Shown here piece by piece: positions 15,809 through 24,919 of a stretch of DNA of 45,879 bases (within the stretch, counting starts at the first letter, position 1; the number at the start of each line of letters is the position of its first letter). The notes under the pieces were generated by a model, which saw only the letters and a list, made by a program, of their open reading frames with translations, was not told the origin of the DNA and did not search any database. The position numbers and the translations under genes were made by a program. Source of the DNA: Ramlibacter sp. (GTDB lineage: Bacteria > Pseudomonadota > Gammaproteobacteria > Burkholderiales > Burkholderiaceae_C); contig JAQGMU010000558.1 of assembly GCA_028292195.1 (NCBI GenBank), forward strand, positions 1-45,879, read 5' to 3'.

Positions 15809-16784
15809 CGAAGACCTGGCTTTGAAGCGTGGAGCGGAACGCCGGCGCTTCATCGGCAGCGAGGCGCAGTGTCCGCGTCGCGCGGACCTCGTGCTTGGTC
15901 CCCAAGGTCACGACCAGGTGCTCGATCAACTTGCGCACCGACATCGGCTGGTTGCGGCGCGAGTTGTAGCTGAGCTGCAGCGAAAGCGGCGCGACGCGCC
16001 ATCCTGACAGAATGCGTTGCAGCAGTCCCTGGGCCTCTGCCGCTTGCGCAAGGAACGCGGGCAGCATCACGATGCCTGCACCATGAACCGCCGCATCGGC
16101 GAGCACCTCGATCTGGTTAGCGTGCAATGCCCCCTTCACACTCAACGAACAGGCATCACCGAGTTCCAGTTGCTGGAACGACCAGATCGCCCCCGTGCCT
16201 GCGATCCTCGAGGTGAGGCAGTCGTGCTGGGCGAGTTCCGAAGGATGAGCCGGCTCGCCCTTCTGCGCCAAATAGGCTGGTGCGGCGTAGATTCCGACCT
16301 CCGCACTGGTCAGCGTGCGGACGACTTGCATGGAGCGCAGGTCCTCGGGCAGGCACAACGCCAGGTCCACTTCGTCCAGGACTGCGTTGACGCTTCCTTC
16401 GCACAGTTGCAGATCGACCTGCACTTGTGGATAGCGAGCGCGAAAGGTGGCGAGTGCTGGCCCCAGGTAGTGACGCGCGAACAGTGCCGGCGCAGCCATT
16501 CGGATCACGCCAGCCGGCTCGCTGGCGCTGAGACGCGCGATGGACGCGAGTTCTTCGTAGGATTCCAGCAGGCCTTCCGCGCGGCGCAGGACGTCCTCGC
16601 CGGCGGCGGTGAGTGCGATGCGCCGGGTGGTGCGATGTAGCAGCCGCACACCCAGCAGCGTCTCGAGGTCCTGGACCGTGCGGCTGGCCACCGGGCACGA
16701 GATATCGAGGGCCGATGCGCCGGCGACGAAGCTGCCGTTGTCGGCAACCGCCTTGAACACCGACAGGGCTTTGAGTCGATCCAT
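15750..16784 (-). CDS. LysR-family transcriptional regulator
   Basis: 344 aa. The N-terminal helix-turn-helix (about 1-62) reads LKALSVFKAVADNGSFVAGA followed by SALDISCPVASRTVQDLE and LGVRLLHRTTRRIALTAAG, a clear LysR domain of the AaeR/PA-type group. A substrate-binding domain follows (SEPAGVIRMAAPALFARHYL, VDLALCLPEDLRSMQV, GAGIVMLPAFLAQAAE). The last about 40 residues run into the shared upstream cassette of EH2 and overlap the palindrome at 15793. The tail is longer than usual (about 300 aa), so the natural end may have been changed by the cassette. It sits between the LRAT-like gene (22 bp upstream) and EH2; it may regulate either. Confidence 0.87.
   Translation of the reverse strand: MDRLKALSVFKAVADNGSFVAGASALDISCPVASRTVQDLETLLGVRLLHRTTRRIALTAAGEDVLRRAEGLLESYEELASIARLSASEPAGVIRMAAPALFARHYLGPALATFRARYPQVQVDLQLCEGSVNAVLDEVDLALCLPEDLRSMQVVRTLTSAEVGIYAAPAYLAQKGEPAHPSELAQHDCLTSRIAGTGAIWSFQQLELGDACSLSVKGALHANQIEVLADAAVHGAGIVMLPAFLAQAAEAQGLLQRILSGWRVAPLSLQLSYNSRRNQPMSVRKLIEHLVVTLGTKHEVRATRTLRLAADEAPAFRSTLQSQVFAEPRFSAPNQAGRLPARWM
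15793..15808. promoter_or_regulatory. FixJ/TodT-type box A
   Basis: CTGAACCTTGGTTCAG: a perfect 7-bp inverted repeat around TT, 212 bp upstream of the EH2 start codon. Nearly the same 16-mer occurs at 17479, 23486 and 25443. The AACC-n2-GGTT core is like the sites of StyR/TodT-type response regulators. The cognate regulator is probably the FixJ-type protein at 23508-24170. Confidence 0.65.
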
Positions 16785-16806
16785 GTCCGCTCTCCGTCAA
16801 GATGGG

Positions 16807-17271
16807 TCAGTTGGCAAGAGGCTGCAGCAAATGGCAGGCGGTACTCCACCCGTTGACAACGCCGGCCAGCACGCGGGCGGCGAACGCTATCGCACGCGGG
16901 TTCAGCAACAGGCGCTCCACTTGCGGGCTGCGCGCGGCTCCGGCCAGGCACCAGAAGCAGAAGTGCTCGCAGTTGTTGCGGAGCAGGTCGTAGGCGTCTT
17001 CACCCAGGCGAGAGCACGCACGCGCGGCGACTTCGATGCCGGAATACGCCAAGTTCGCCTCAACGACGACACGTAGCGGGTGGTTATTGCTGAATTCGGC
17101 GAGGCTGACCTTGGCGACGGGGCCGCGACGCAGCGACGTAGACAGCCCGCGGTAGTGAACGACCTGCCCCTCTCCCACGTAGATGCCGTGATGCGTGTAC
17201 CAGCGTCTCGGCGTCACGACGTGCGCACCTAGAGGGAAGTCGACTGCATTCGCCGTCGGCGTCTGTTGCAT
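16807..17271 (-). CDS. LRAT-like (NlpC/P60 superfamily) protein
   Basis: 154 aa from ATG 17271 (GAGGAG upstream), the start shared with the MQQTP cassette. The domain is of the lecithin-retinol-acyltransferase type: GAHVVTPRRWYTHHGIYVGE with catalytic histidine (H28), then the nucleophile C101 in LLRNNCEHFCFWC. Such circularly permuted papain-fold proteins act as phospholipid or acyl transferases/hydrolases in eukaryotes; the bacterial members are mostly uncharacterised. The C-terminal region (AIAFAARVLAGVVNGWSTAC) could associate with membrane. It is 22 bp upstream of LysR. Role in lipid remodelling under stress is inference. Confidence 0.8.
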   Translation of the reverse strand: MQQTPTANAVDFPLGAHVVTPRRWYTHHGIYVGEGQVVHYRGLSTSLRRGPVAKVSLAEFSNNHPLRVVVEANLAYSGIEVAARACSRLGEDAYDLLRNNCEHFCFWCLAGAARSPQVERLLLNPRAIAFAARVLAGVVNGWSTACHLLQPLAN

Positions 17272-17494
17272 GGCGAACTCCTCGGCAACCAGTGGCTGCA
17301 TTCGGCGTGAATCAATCGTTCACACACCGGGAGTGAGCATGCGACGCGCGGCGGTTGGCTTGTATTGCGCCGTGGGCTATCGGTTCGGCCTCCTGGTATA
17401 GCCGCGCGGGTGTCCGCCGGCAAAACGCAGGCAACCTTCAACCGGCGGCGCGATAAACCGTGCAGATGGTTGGGGGCCCTGAACCTTGGTTCAG
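17272..17494 (-). promoter_or_regulatory. Promoter cassette B (upstream of the LRAT-like gene)
   Basis: Same order as cassette A: palindrome (17479-17494), GAACCG (17381-17386), 16 bp, TACAAG (17359-17364), leader, GAGGAG, ATGCAACAGACGCC. The distance from palindrome to start codon is 208 bp, close to the 212 bp of A and D. Confidence 0.6.
17479..17494. promoter_or_regulatory. FixJ/TodT-type box B
   Basis: CTGAACCTTGGTTCAG, identical to box A. It overlaps the TGA stop of the giant sensor kinase (complement of 17491-17493), so the end of the kinase gene and the start of the LRAT cassette are fused at this site. Confidence 0.65.
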
Positions 17495-20400
17495 GAAAGC
17501 GCTGGAAGGGTGAATGCGAAAACAGCGCCCCGAGGCTGCCGGGCGTCAGCCCACAGTTTGCCGCCGTGGGTATTGATGATGGAGCGGCAGATCGGCAACC
17601 CGATCCCGACTCCGTGGGCCTTGGTAGTGTAGAAGGATTCGAACACCCGCTCGCGATTCTCCAGCGCGATGCCGGGCCCCGAGTCCGCCACCGTGACGAG
17701 CAGCTCCTGGGGAGCGCCGAATCCGCTGCAGATCAGCAGGTCCCGCGCCTCGGCGTCGACCTCGGACATGGCCTCGATGGCATTGAGGATCAGGTTCAGC
17801 ATCACCTGTTGCAGTTGAACCCGATCTCCGCGAATCGGTGAAAGACCTTCGGCGAGCCGGGTCTCCACCAGGACACGATTCTTCGACAGTTCGCCTTGCG
17901 CCAGGGCAATCACGTCCTCGATGGCGTCGTTCAGGTCAACGCTTTCCTCGCGGGGCGGCACTTTCCTGACCTGGTCGCGGATTCGGCTAATGATGCCGCT
18001 GGCCCGGTAGGTGTCTTTGACCACGCACCCGAGGGCCTCATGGACTTCCTCCAGATCCGGCGGATCACGGGCGAGAAAGCGCAGAGCCGCGTGCGCGTTG
18101 TTGCGTGCCGCACCAATCGGCTGGTTGACTTCATGCGCGATGGAAGCCGCGAGCTGCCCCAAGGTCACCAAGCGATTCGCGTGGGCCAGTTCCATCTGCA
18201 TTTCGCGCATCGCCTCCGAAGCGCGCTTGCGCTCCGTCAGGTCGAGCACGAAGGCGACGCCCTCGTTGCCGCCTCCCTCGAATGCGGCTACGCCGATCAG
18301 TACCGGCACGCGGCTGCCATCCTTCCGGAAGTATTCCTTCTCGTACGGCTGCAGGCTGCCCGTCACCTTGAGTTCGGGCACGAGCTGCCGATCTTCCCGC
18401 TCGCGCCACTCCGGCGGCGTCAGGTCCGTCCAGCGCAGGCTACCCACAGCGAGGTCCTGCCGCTCGTATCCGACCAGCTGCAGGAACGCGTCGTTGGCGT
18501 CGAGGATCCGCCCCGTGAGGTCCCAGATGAAGATACCTATGATGTTGGCATCCACTAGGCGCCGGATCCTGGCCTCGCGTTCGGCAAGATCCCGGTACAG
18601 GCGCGCGTTCTCGATGGAGATGGCCGCCTCCGATGCCAGCAGCTTGAGCACCGCCATTCGGGCGGGGGTGAATGCGTGGGCCGTCAGCTTGTTCTCCAGG
18701 TACAGCATCCCCATCAGTCGGGCCTGCTTGAGTATCGGCAGGCAGACCAGTGAGCGGGCGCCGTGCTGGCGAATGTAGTCATCGGCGGGGAACGAGTTCT
18801 CGCGCGAGCCGTCATGCAGCAGCACGGCCTCCTTGGTACGAAGGACGTAGCGGAAGACGGACTCCGAGAGATCCGCAGCCGTGATGTTCGCCTGCCGCAG
18901 ATGGACTTCCACCGTGCCCGCGCGGGTCGTGGCTTCTGCTTCTATTCGATATTCGTCCTCGCGGGGAAGAATCAGCAAGCCGCGTTCGGCGCCAGCATGC
19001 TCGATGGCCGTACGCATGAGCGTGTCGATCAGCTTCTCCAGCACGATCTCGCCCGATAGAGCCTCGGAGACTTTCATCACGGTCGCCAGGTCGAGGCCCT
19101 CCACAGAAGTCTGTATCGTGGTGCCGGCCTCCGGGAGGGGCTTGTCGGCCCCGAGGTACGGATGCAACTGCTCAAGCTGCCGGACCTTGCCATCGGCACC
19201 CCAACGGAGATAGCAGTTCCGCGCATCCCGCAGGTAGGTCGCCGCAATTTTCTCGAAACCCCGCTCCGAGTAGAAGCGCGCGGCTCGCTCGTTGGCGATT
19301 CCCTCATTGTGGACAAGGTCGTGTGTGTGAGCCGAACGCACCGCTTTCTCGAAGAGGTCTTGCGCTTCGAGCACACGCCCTTCGATCCTCGCGATTTCCG
19401 CCGCGACGATCGCTGCCCGGTTCTCGAAGGTGACAGGATTGTGGCCGGCCCACATTTCGAGCTGCTTGCGATGGCCGGCCAGGGCTTCCAGGTGCAAGCG
19501 CTTCTCATCCTCAGGTGCGGACTCGCAAGCTGCGGCGCGCGCCAGCGCGGCGTAATAATGCAAGTCCGCGACTTCGAAGTTCGCCGCCGCGCGCCAGACA
19601 AGCCGCTGCGCATTCAGCGCAGCCTCGATCGCGGATGAGTGGTCGCCCGCAAGATATCGAGCCTGCAATTTACGAACCCAATAGTAGAACTCGGGGAGCC
19701 CTAGATTTGCATCGCTGGCCAGGTGGCGTTCGGCGTCACGCTCGCTGTATCCATCGTGATCCAGAAGCCCGAAAGCCGAATTCAACCCGCGAAGTGTTCG
19801 CGTCAGTCCGATCTGTGCGCTGCAAGTGGCTTGGACGAGGCCCATCTGGACCTTGCTGGCGAAGGCAAGGCCGTGCTCGGCTTCCTCCTGTACTTTGGCA
19901 AGAGCCTCTCCCGCAGCCAATCTGATCGTGACCGACCGCTCCAGGCTATAGCCAGCAAAGGCGACCGCGCCGGCCCGATTCGCGACATCGGACGCGCGGC
20001 GCACCAGTTCGAGCGCGCTGGCCGGGTGCTTTGTCCACGGCAGGACGAGCGCCCCCACACACAGATAGGTCTGCGCTTGATAGCGAGTCAGACCGCGCTT
20101 TTCGACGAGGTCATACCCCAATTGCCCGAACCTGAATCCGTCCCCGTAGTTGTTGAAGCGCGGTCCGGCGAAAAAGGCCATCCAGACATATCCGAAAGCC
20201 GAGGCATCGCAGTTTCCATGTTCGAGGCTGAGACCGACGAGACGGCAGACAACGAGCGAAGCCAAGTGCTCATCGAAGAAAAAGGATGTTGGCGCCGCTT
20301 CCAGAAACACGTTGATGGTGTCCAGGATCTCGGGGTCCGTTACCAGTGGCAGGTCCAGGAGGTCCTCTATCTGACGGTCGCCAAGCAGCGTTCTGGTTCG

Positions 20401-22995
20401 TTCGTACTCACGCGACGCCACTTCCCAGGTGGGATGAATGGCCCAGACGGTGCCTTCACGGCGCAGCCAGTCCAGGAACACGGCCAGTCCTTGCTCGCAT
20501 TTATCCCAGCCGGTGTAAAGCGCCATTCGCAGACGCATCACGGCAATGTAGTCATGGCGGCAGGTGGCGCGTTCGGCCAGGCGTGAGAGGCGGATTTCCG
20601 CGGCGAACCTGTCTGCAGTCAGCAACTCGCATTCGCCCATCAGGCACTCGATGGAAAACAGGAGCGCGTAGTTGCGCTCCCAGGTTTTGTCGGTGAGCAA
20701 CGCGCGGCCGGCGCGCAAGTAGTTGAGGGCCGATTCGAACGCCGTCGAGGCCTTGGCGCGCTGGCCCGCGATCAGGTTCAGATTCGCGACCCGCTCCCGC
20801 TCCTCCGGCGAGTCTATGAGATGGGCGCCCCGGTTCAGCTGGTTGACGATTTCGAATATGGCCTCTTCCAGCTTTCCGGGGGGCGTGTGCTCGGCCAGGA
20901 ACGTGCCCAGGCGCAGATGAGTCGCGGCGCGCAGCTCGGATCCGGCCAACGAATATGCGGCTTCCTGCACGCGGTCATGGAGGAAGCGATACCGGCTGTT
21001 CGCGCGGTAGATCAAGCCGGCGCGAACCGCCTCCCACAGGTTGTCGTGCATTTCGCCGGGGGATAGCTGGCAGGCCATCTGCAACATGTCGATTTCGGCT
21101 CTTTTTCCCAGGCACGCGAACTGATGCAGCGTCGCCTGCGTTACCAAGGGGAGGCGGCTCAACTTCTCGATCATCAGCTCGACGACATTGTCGGTATAGC
21201 CCCTGGCATGGATGAGGTCCAGGTCCCATGACCATCGCCCTTTGTCGTAGTCGAAGGCGAGCAGTCCTTCGTCAGCCAACTCCGATATGAACTGAATCGC
21301 GAAGAAGGGATTGCCATTCGTCTTCTCGTGGATCAACTCCGCCAATGGCGCGACGCGCTCTGGCTCGCAGCGAAGTGAGTCGGCCAGCAATTGCTCCAAA
21401 TGAACCCGAGCCAGCCGCGCGAGCACGATTTCCTGCAATACCGCCCCGCGCTCGTGGACCGACTTCAACTTGCGCATCAAGGGGTGCGCAGCGCTGACTT
21501 CATTGTCCCGATAAGCGCCGATTAGCAGGAGGTGCTTCAGATCGGAACGCATCACCAGGTCCTCGAGCAGATCGAGCGTGGCCCCGTCCAGCCATTGCAG
21601 GTCGTCCAGGAAGAGCGCGAGCGGATGCTCGGGCCGTGCGAAGACGCCGATGAATCGTCCGATGACCAGCTGGAAGCGCCTCTGGGCATCCTGCGCTGCA
21701 AGCTCGGGCACCGCCGGTTGCTCCCCGATGATGTGTTTCAGTTCCGGCACGAGCTCGGTCATCAGCAGTCCATTTGGATCCAGCGCCTCGCGAAGTGCCT
21801 CGCGCCATCGGCACAAGTCTTCTTCGTTCTTGCCCAGGAGCGGACGCACCAATCCACGAAGCGCCTGCGCCAGCGTGGCGTATGGAATGTCTCGCTGGTA
21901 CTGATCGAACTTCCCCGAAGCGAACAATCCGCGAGGAGGAACCAGCGGTTTCTGGAGTTCGTTGACGACAGCGGACTTGCCTATGCCCGAATAGCCGGAG
22001 ACGAGTACCAGTTCGCACCTGCCCCCGGCGACAATACGGTCGAACGCGGCGAGCAGCGTGTCGACCTCCGCCCCACGCCCGTACAGCTTCTCGGGGATCA
22101 TCAGGCCGGGTGGCGCGTCATGATCGCCCAGCGCGAAATCGTGAATGCACCCCTCCTCGCTCCACTCGCAGAGGCAGCGCCGGAGATCGCGCTCGACGCC
22201 CGCGGCCGACTGATAGCGTTCCTCGACGGTCTTGGAAAGCATCTTCAGGGTGAGCGCGGAAATGGCGACGGGAATGCTCGCCAGGCGCTCGCTGGGACTT
22301 GCTGGCTGTCGCGCAATGTGGCAATGAACCCACTCCATCGGGTCGGCAGCCGTGAAGGGAAGCCGGCCGGTCAGCATTTCATAGAACGTGACTCCGAGCG
22401 AGTACAGGTCGCTTCGGGAATCGATGGAACGGTTCACTCTCCCGGTTTGCTCCGGTGCCATGTAGGCGAGCGTCCCTGCTATGAACTCGGGCGGTTCAGG
22501 AGACTGCCGCTCACGCGGCGCGCGGGAAGCAATTCCAAAGCCGGTCAGCCAGACCCGCTCCGTCGCGGAATCCACGATCACGTTGGCGGGCTTGAGGTCC
22601 TTGTGAATGAGGCCGCATCCGTGAAGTCGGCCGATGGCGCTTGACATTGCCACCGCGAGGCGCAGGAATCGTCCGACTTCCATGGGTTGATGAATCAGCC
22701 GGTCCAGGGGCTCACCGCCTGCGAAATCGACAACCAGCAGCGTGCGTCCGGCCTCGCGCACGAGTTGCGCGGGCCGCAATGCCCAAGCGGCGTCAAGGTA
22801 GTCCCTGAGTTCGTACTCGTGAGCGAGACGGTCCGTGCTCCCTTGTGTCGAGGCCTCAACGCCCGAGTTCACGGAGACGAAGGCGTGCCGATCGCCATCG
22901 TCACCACTGCTGCGCAGCTTCCAGAAGGCACGCCCGGCGTCTTCCCACAGCAAGTCCGCGGGACCGCTTGCCGCACCAGCACTCAAACCAATCAT
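17491..22995 (-). CDS. Giant hybrid sensor: kinase-like, AAA+, GAF, PAS, histidine kinase
   Basis: 1834 aa from ATG 22995, whose ATGA overlaps the stop of the receiver gene. Domains in order: serine/threonine-kinase-like (about 15-290; GLIHKDLKPANVIVD present, but the DFG motif reads TGFGIAS); AAA+ ATPase (about 300-600; Walker A GYSGIGKSAV); a long helical TPR-like region (about 650-1290); GAF (about 1330-1480); PAS (about 1490-1610; GIFIWDLTGRILDANDAFLQ); HisKA with phospho-acceptor in SIAHEVNQPIGAARNN; HATPase (NLILNAIEAMS, DSGPGIA, HGVGIGLPICRSII). No membrane segment, so it is a cytoplasmic sensor. The H-box region is FixL/TodS-like, which fits the FixJ-type regulator nearby. The kinase domain may be a pseudokinase. 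Confidence 0.92.
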   Translation of the reverse strand: MIGLSAGAASGPADLLWEDAGRAFWKLRSSGDDGDRHAFVSVNSGVEASTQGSTDRLAHEYELRDYLDAAWALRPAQLVREAGRTLLVVDFAGGEPLDRLIHQPMEVGRFLRLAVAMSSAIGRLHGCGLIHKDLKPANVIVDSATERVWLTGFGIASRAPRERQSPEPPEFIAGTLAYMAPEQTGRVNRSIDSRSDLYSLGVTFYEMLTGRLPFTAADPMEWVHCHIARQPASPSERLASIPVAISALTLKMLSKTVEERYQSAAGVERDLRRCLCEWSEEGCIHDFALGDHDAPPGLMIPEKLYGRGAEVDTLLAAFDRIVAGGRCELVLVSGYSGIGKSAVVNELQKPLVPPRGLFASGKFDQYQRDIPYATLAQALRGLVRPLLGKNEEDLCRWREALREALDPNGLLMTELVPELKHIIGEQPAVPELAAQDAQRRFQLVIGRFIGVFARPEHPLALFLDDLQWLDGATLDLLEDLVMRSDLKHLLLIGAYRDNEVSAAHPLMRKLKSVHERGAVLQEIVLARLARVHLEQLLADSLRCEPERVAPLAELIHEKTNGNPFFAIQFISELADEGLLAFDYDKGRWSWDLDLIHARGYTDNVVELMIEKLSRLPLVTQATLHQFACLGKRAEIDMLQMACQLSPGEMHDNLWEAVRAGLIYRANSRYRFLHDRVQEAAYSLAGSELRAATHLRLGTFLAEHTPPGKLEEAIFEIVNQLNRGAHLIDSPEERERVANLNLIAGQRAKASTAFESALNYLRAGRALLTDKTWERNYALLFSIECLMGECELLTADRFAAEIRLSRLAERATCRHDYIAVMRLRMALYTGWDKCEQGLAVFLDWLRREGTVWAIHPTWEVASREYERTRTLLGDRQIEDLLDLPLVTDPEILDTINVFLEAAPTSFFFDEHLASLVVCRLVGLSLEHGNCDASAFGYVWMAFFAGPRFNNYGDGFRFGQLGYDLVEKRGLTRYQAQTYLCVGALVLPWTKHPASALELVRRASDVANRAGAVAFAGYSLERSVTIRLAAGEALAKVQEEAEHGLAFASKVQMGLVQATCSAQIGLTRTLRGLNSAFGLLDHDGYSERDAERHLASDANLGLPEFYYWVRKLQARYLAGDHSSAIEAALNAQRLVWRAAANFEVADLHYYAALARAAACESAPEDEKRLHLEALAGHRKQLEMWAGHNPVTFENRAAIVAAEIARIEGRVLEAQDLFEKAVRSAHTHDLVHNEGIANERAARFYSERGFEKIAATYLRDARNCYLRWGADGKVRQLEQLHPYLGADKPLPEAGTTIQTSVEGLDLATVMKVSEALSGEIVLEKLIDTLMRTAIEHAGAERGLLILPREDEYRIEAEATTRAGTVEVHLRQANITAADLSESVFRYVLRTKEAVLLHDGSRENSFPADDYIRQHGARSLVCLPILKQARLMGMLYLENKLTAHAFTPARMAVLKLLASEAAISIENARLYRDLAEREARIRRLVDANIIGIFIWDLTGRILDANDAFLQLVGYERQDLAVGSLRWTDLTPPEWREREDRQLVPELKVTGSLQPYEKEYFRKDGSRVPVLIGVAAFEGGGNEGVAFVLDLTERKRASEAMREMQMELAHANRLVTLGQLAASIAHEVNQPIGAARNNAHAALRFLARDPPDLEEVHEALGCVVKDTYRASGIISRIRDQVRKVPPREESVDLNDAIEDVIALAQGELSKNRVLVETRLAEGLSPIRGDRVQLQQVMLNLILNAIEAMSEVDAEARDLLICSGFGAPQELLVTVADSGPGIALENRERVFESFYTTKAHGVGIGLPICRSIINTHGGKLWADARQPRGAVFAFTLPALS

Positions 22996-23387
22996 GGCAT
23001 GCACCCAAGGGTGCCGCGGCCGCGGCTGACAGCGCAACGAAGGCACCCGATCAGGACGGCCTCATCCACTGGCTTGGGAAGGTAGCACCCGACACCCATA
23101 TTCAGGATGTGCTCCTTGCCCTGGTCCTCGGGGTGCGCAGTGATCAGGATCGTCGGGATCGCGTATCCCGTCTGGAGCAGATGCCGGTACAGTTCGACAC
23201 CTGTCATCGCCGGCATTTGAACGTCGGCAACCAGGCAGGCCGTAGCGCGGACCTGGGTGGATGCGAGGAACTCGGCGGCGGACGGGAACACTGCGACGGT
23301 ATAGCCATGCGACTTGAGCAGTCTTCGCATGGAGTCGCGAAACGGCGCGTCGTCGTCGACGACAGAGATCAGGGTTAGCTCGGGCAA
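22992..23387 (-). CDS. Single-domain response regulator (receiver only)
   Basis: 131 aa if started at TTG 23387, which has GGAGG 5 bp upstream; another TTG at 23435 gives 147 aa. A CheY-like receiver: acidic pocket SVVDDDAPFRDSM, phospho-acceptor in LVADVQMPAMTG, ILITAHPEDQG and the lysine in YLPKPVD. There is no output domain. Its stop overlaps the start of the giant kinase (ATGA), so the two are made together. It may act as a phosphate sink or as an intermediate between kinase and the FixJ-type regulator. Confidence 0.85.
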   Translation of the reverse strand: MPELTLISVVDDDAPFRDSMRRLLKSHGYTVAVFPSAAEFLASTQVRATACLVADVQMPAMTGVELYRHLLQTGYAIPTILITAHPEDQGKEHILNMGVGCYLPKPVDEAVLIGCLRCAVSRGRGTLGCMP

Positions 23388-23485
23388 GACAGCCTCCGGG
23401 GCGACACGCGGCCACGACAAAGTCCGACAGTTCAACCGAGGACCGCTCTTGTCGCCAAGAATACCCTCGTAGCCACCCAGGATCT

Positions 23486-23501
23486 CTAAGCCTTGGTTTA
23501 G
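23486..23501. promoter_or_regulatory. FixJ/TodT-type box C
   Basis: CTAAGCCTTGGTTTAG, a variant of the box in which one base per arm differs (6 of 7 arm pairs kept). It lies 99 bp upstream of the TTG of the receiver gene and just after the stop of the FixJ-type regulator. This would allow the regulator to control the receiver-kinase operon. Confidence 0.55.
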
Positions 23502-23507
23502 GCGTGA

Positions 23508-24170
23508 CTACGGGCGCTTGGAGTTCTTCGGCACAAGGTTGAGCTGGTCCGCCATTCGACAAAGTTCCGGGAGCGATGCGGCGCCGATCTTGTGCATCAT
23601 GTTGCTCCGGTGAACCTTCACGGTGGTCTCGGTGATGCCCATGTCGCCGCCAATCTGCTTGTTCAGCCGACCCTGCACCACCTGGATCAGAATGCTGCGC
23701 TCGCGCGGCGTCAGTTCTTCGAAGCGAGCCCGCAGCGCGTTGAGGGATTGTTCGCTCGCGCGGCGGGCGCGGTCTCGCGCAAGGCCCACGTTCACGGCGT
23801 CCAGCAGATCCTGATCCCGGAACGGCTTCGTCAGGAACTCAATGGCCCCCGCCTTCATCGCCTGGACGGTCATCGGAATGTCACCATGTCCGGTGATGAA
23901 GACGATCGGTAGCGTCGCGCCTGCCGCCGCAAGGTCGCGCTGGAATTCCAACCCACTCCGTCCCGGCATTCTTACGTCGAGAACCAGGCATGTGGGGCGA
24001 TCGGGCGGCTCGGATTTCACGTACTCGGCTATGGCCGCAAACGTCAGCGCCTGCAGACCGGCCGATCGCAAGAGTCGCTCGAGCGATTCGCGAAATTCCG
24101 TGTCGTCGTCGATGATCACAACGCAGGCATCCGAGTCCGGAAGCGCCTTCGTCGGCGATTGAAGTTCCAC
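23508..24170 (-). CDS. FixJ/TodT-type response regulator (receiver plus LuxR helix-turn-helix)
   Basis: 220 aa from GTG 24170 (GGAG 8 bp upstream); the track start (24338) and ATG 24254 give extra N-terminal residues without similarity, so the start is uncertain. The receiver (about 15-130) has VVIIDDDTEFRESLERLL, phospho-acceptor in LVLDVRMPGRSG, the FixJ-typical FITGHGDIPMTVQAMKAGA and FLTKPF. The C-terminal NarL/LuxR HTH reads LTPRERSILIQVVQGRLNKQ followed by TVKVHRSNMMHKIG. This is the FixJ/StyR/TodT class. Its probable partner is the FixL/TodS-like kinase module at 17491, and its probable sites are the five AACC/GGTT palindromes in this locus. Confidence 0.9.
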   Translation of the reverse strand: MELQSPTKALPDSDACVVIIDDDTEFRESLERLLRSAGLQALTFAAIAEYVKSEPPDRPTCLVLDVRMPGRSGLEFQRDLAAAGATLPIVFITGHGDIPMTVQAMKAGAIEFLTKPFRDQDLLDAVNVGLARDRARRASEQSLNALRARFEELTPRERSILIQVVQGRLNKQIGGDMGITETTVKVHRSNMMHKIGAASLPELCRMADQLNLVPKNSKRP

Positions 24171-24338
24171 CAGGAGCGCTCCAAACCGTGCCAGTTGCCG
24201 CAATGCGGTCCGAACTCTATCGTGCACGCGTCCGGGCTGGCAGGCAATGACCATCGGTGCGTCATGGCTTCTGTGGCAGCTGGGCGACGAACGGCCGGCT
24301 CGACGATCGAGGAGATGGCGAGCCGGCAGCGCGGCCAA

Positions 24339-24806
24339 CTACGCTTCGACGGCGTCCACGACCACGACGTTGGTGGCGACGTCGATATTGCCGTGAACGG
24401 CCTTCGAGTAAGGGCAAACGGCGTGCGCCGCGTGGGCGATGGCCTGGGCCACGTCGAGTGCAACGCCCGGCATGCGGACGTCGATTCGCGCCTGGATGAA
24501 GTACGCATTGCCAGTCATGCCGAGATCCACTTCGATTTCGACGGACAGGTCGGGGGGGAGGGTCACCTTCTTCTCCTTGGCCGCGAGGCCAAGCGCACCG
24601 GTGTAGCACGCCGACCAGGCGCCGGCGAACAACTGCTCAGCGGTCGGATGCATCTGGATGGCGGTGAACACGATCTCATTGCCGGCTTTGCCGGGCGTCG
24701 AGAGCTGGATGTCGATGCGGTCGTCGCCTCGACGGGCGCCGTCGCGGCGGCTGGCCGTCGTGCGGGTCTTGCCCGTGAGAAGAACGGTTTGGATTTTGGT
24801 GGTCAT
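24339..24806 (-). CDS. OsmC/Ohr-family peroxidase
   Basis: 155 aa from ATG 24806; the track adds 23 upstream residues. OsmC/Ohr enzymes reduce organic hydroperoxides with a reactive cysteine pair; both are present (C67 in GAWSACYTGAL, C131 in AVCPYSKAV). The HPTAEQLFAGAWSACY arrangement is typical of Ohr, which prefers fatty-acid hydroperoxides. No MarR-type OhrR gene is adjacent. On the minus strand the order is small gene 25231, this gene, then the FixJ-type regulator, so box D probably drives it, though a separate promoter in the 113-bp gap upstream is possible. Confidence 0.88.
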   Translation of the reverse strand: MTTKIQTVLLTGKTRTTASRRDGARRGDDRIDIQLSTPGKAGNEIVFTAIQMHPTAEQLFAGAWSACYTGALGLAAKEKKVTLPPDLSVEIEVDLGMTGNAYFIQARIDVRMPGVALDVAQAIAHAAHAVCPYSKAVHGNIDVATNVVVVDAVEA

Positions 24807-24919
24807 TGCGGAGTCCTTTCGGTTGGCCCGGTTGTTGAGGCGCCGGTGCGCGGGTGCGCCGTACGCCATTGGCAACGCGATAGGGCGTGGATCGCGCTGC
24901 CGGGAATGATTCGAACGGG

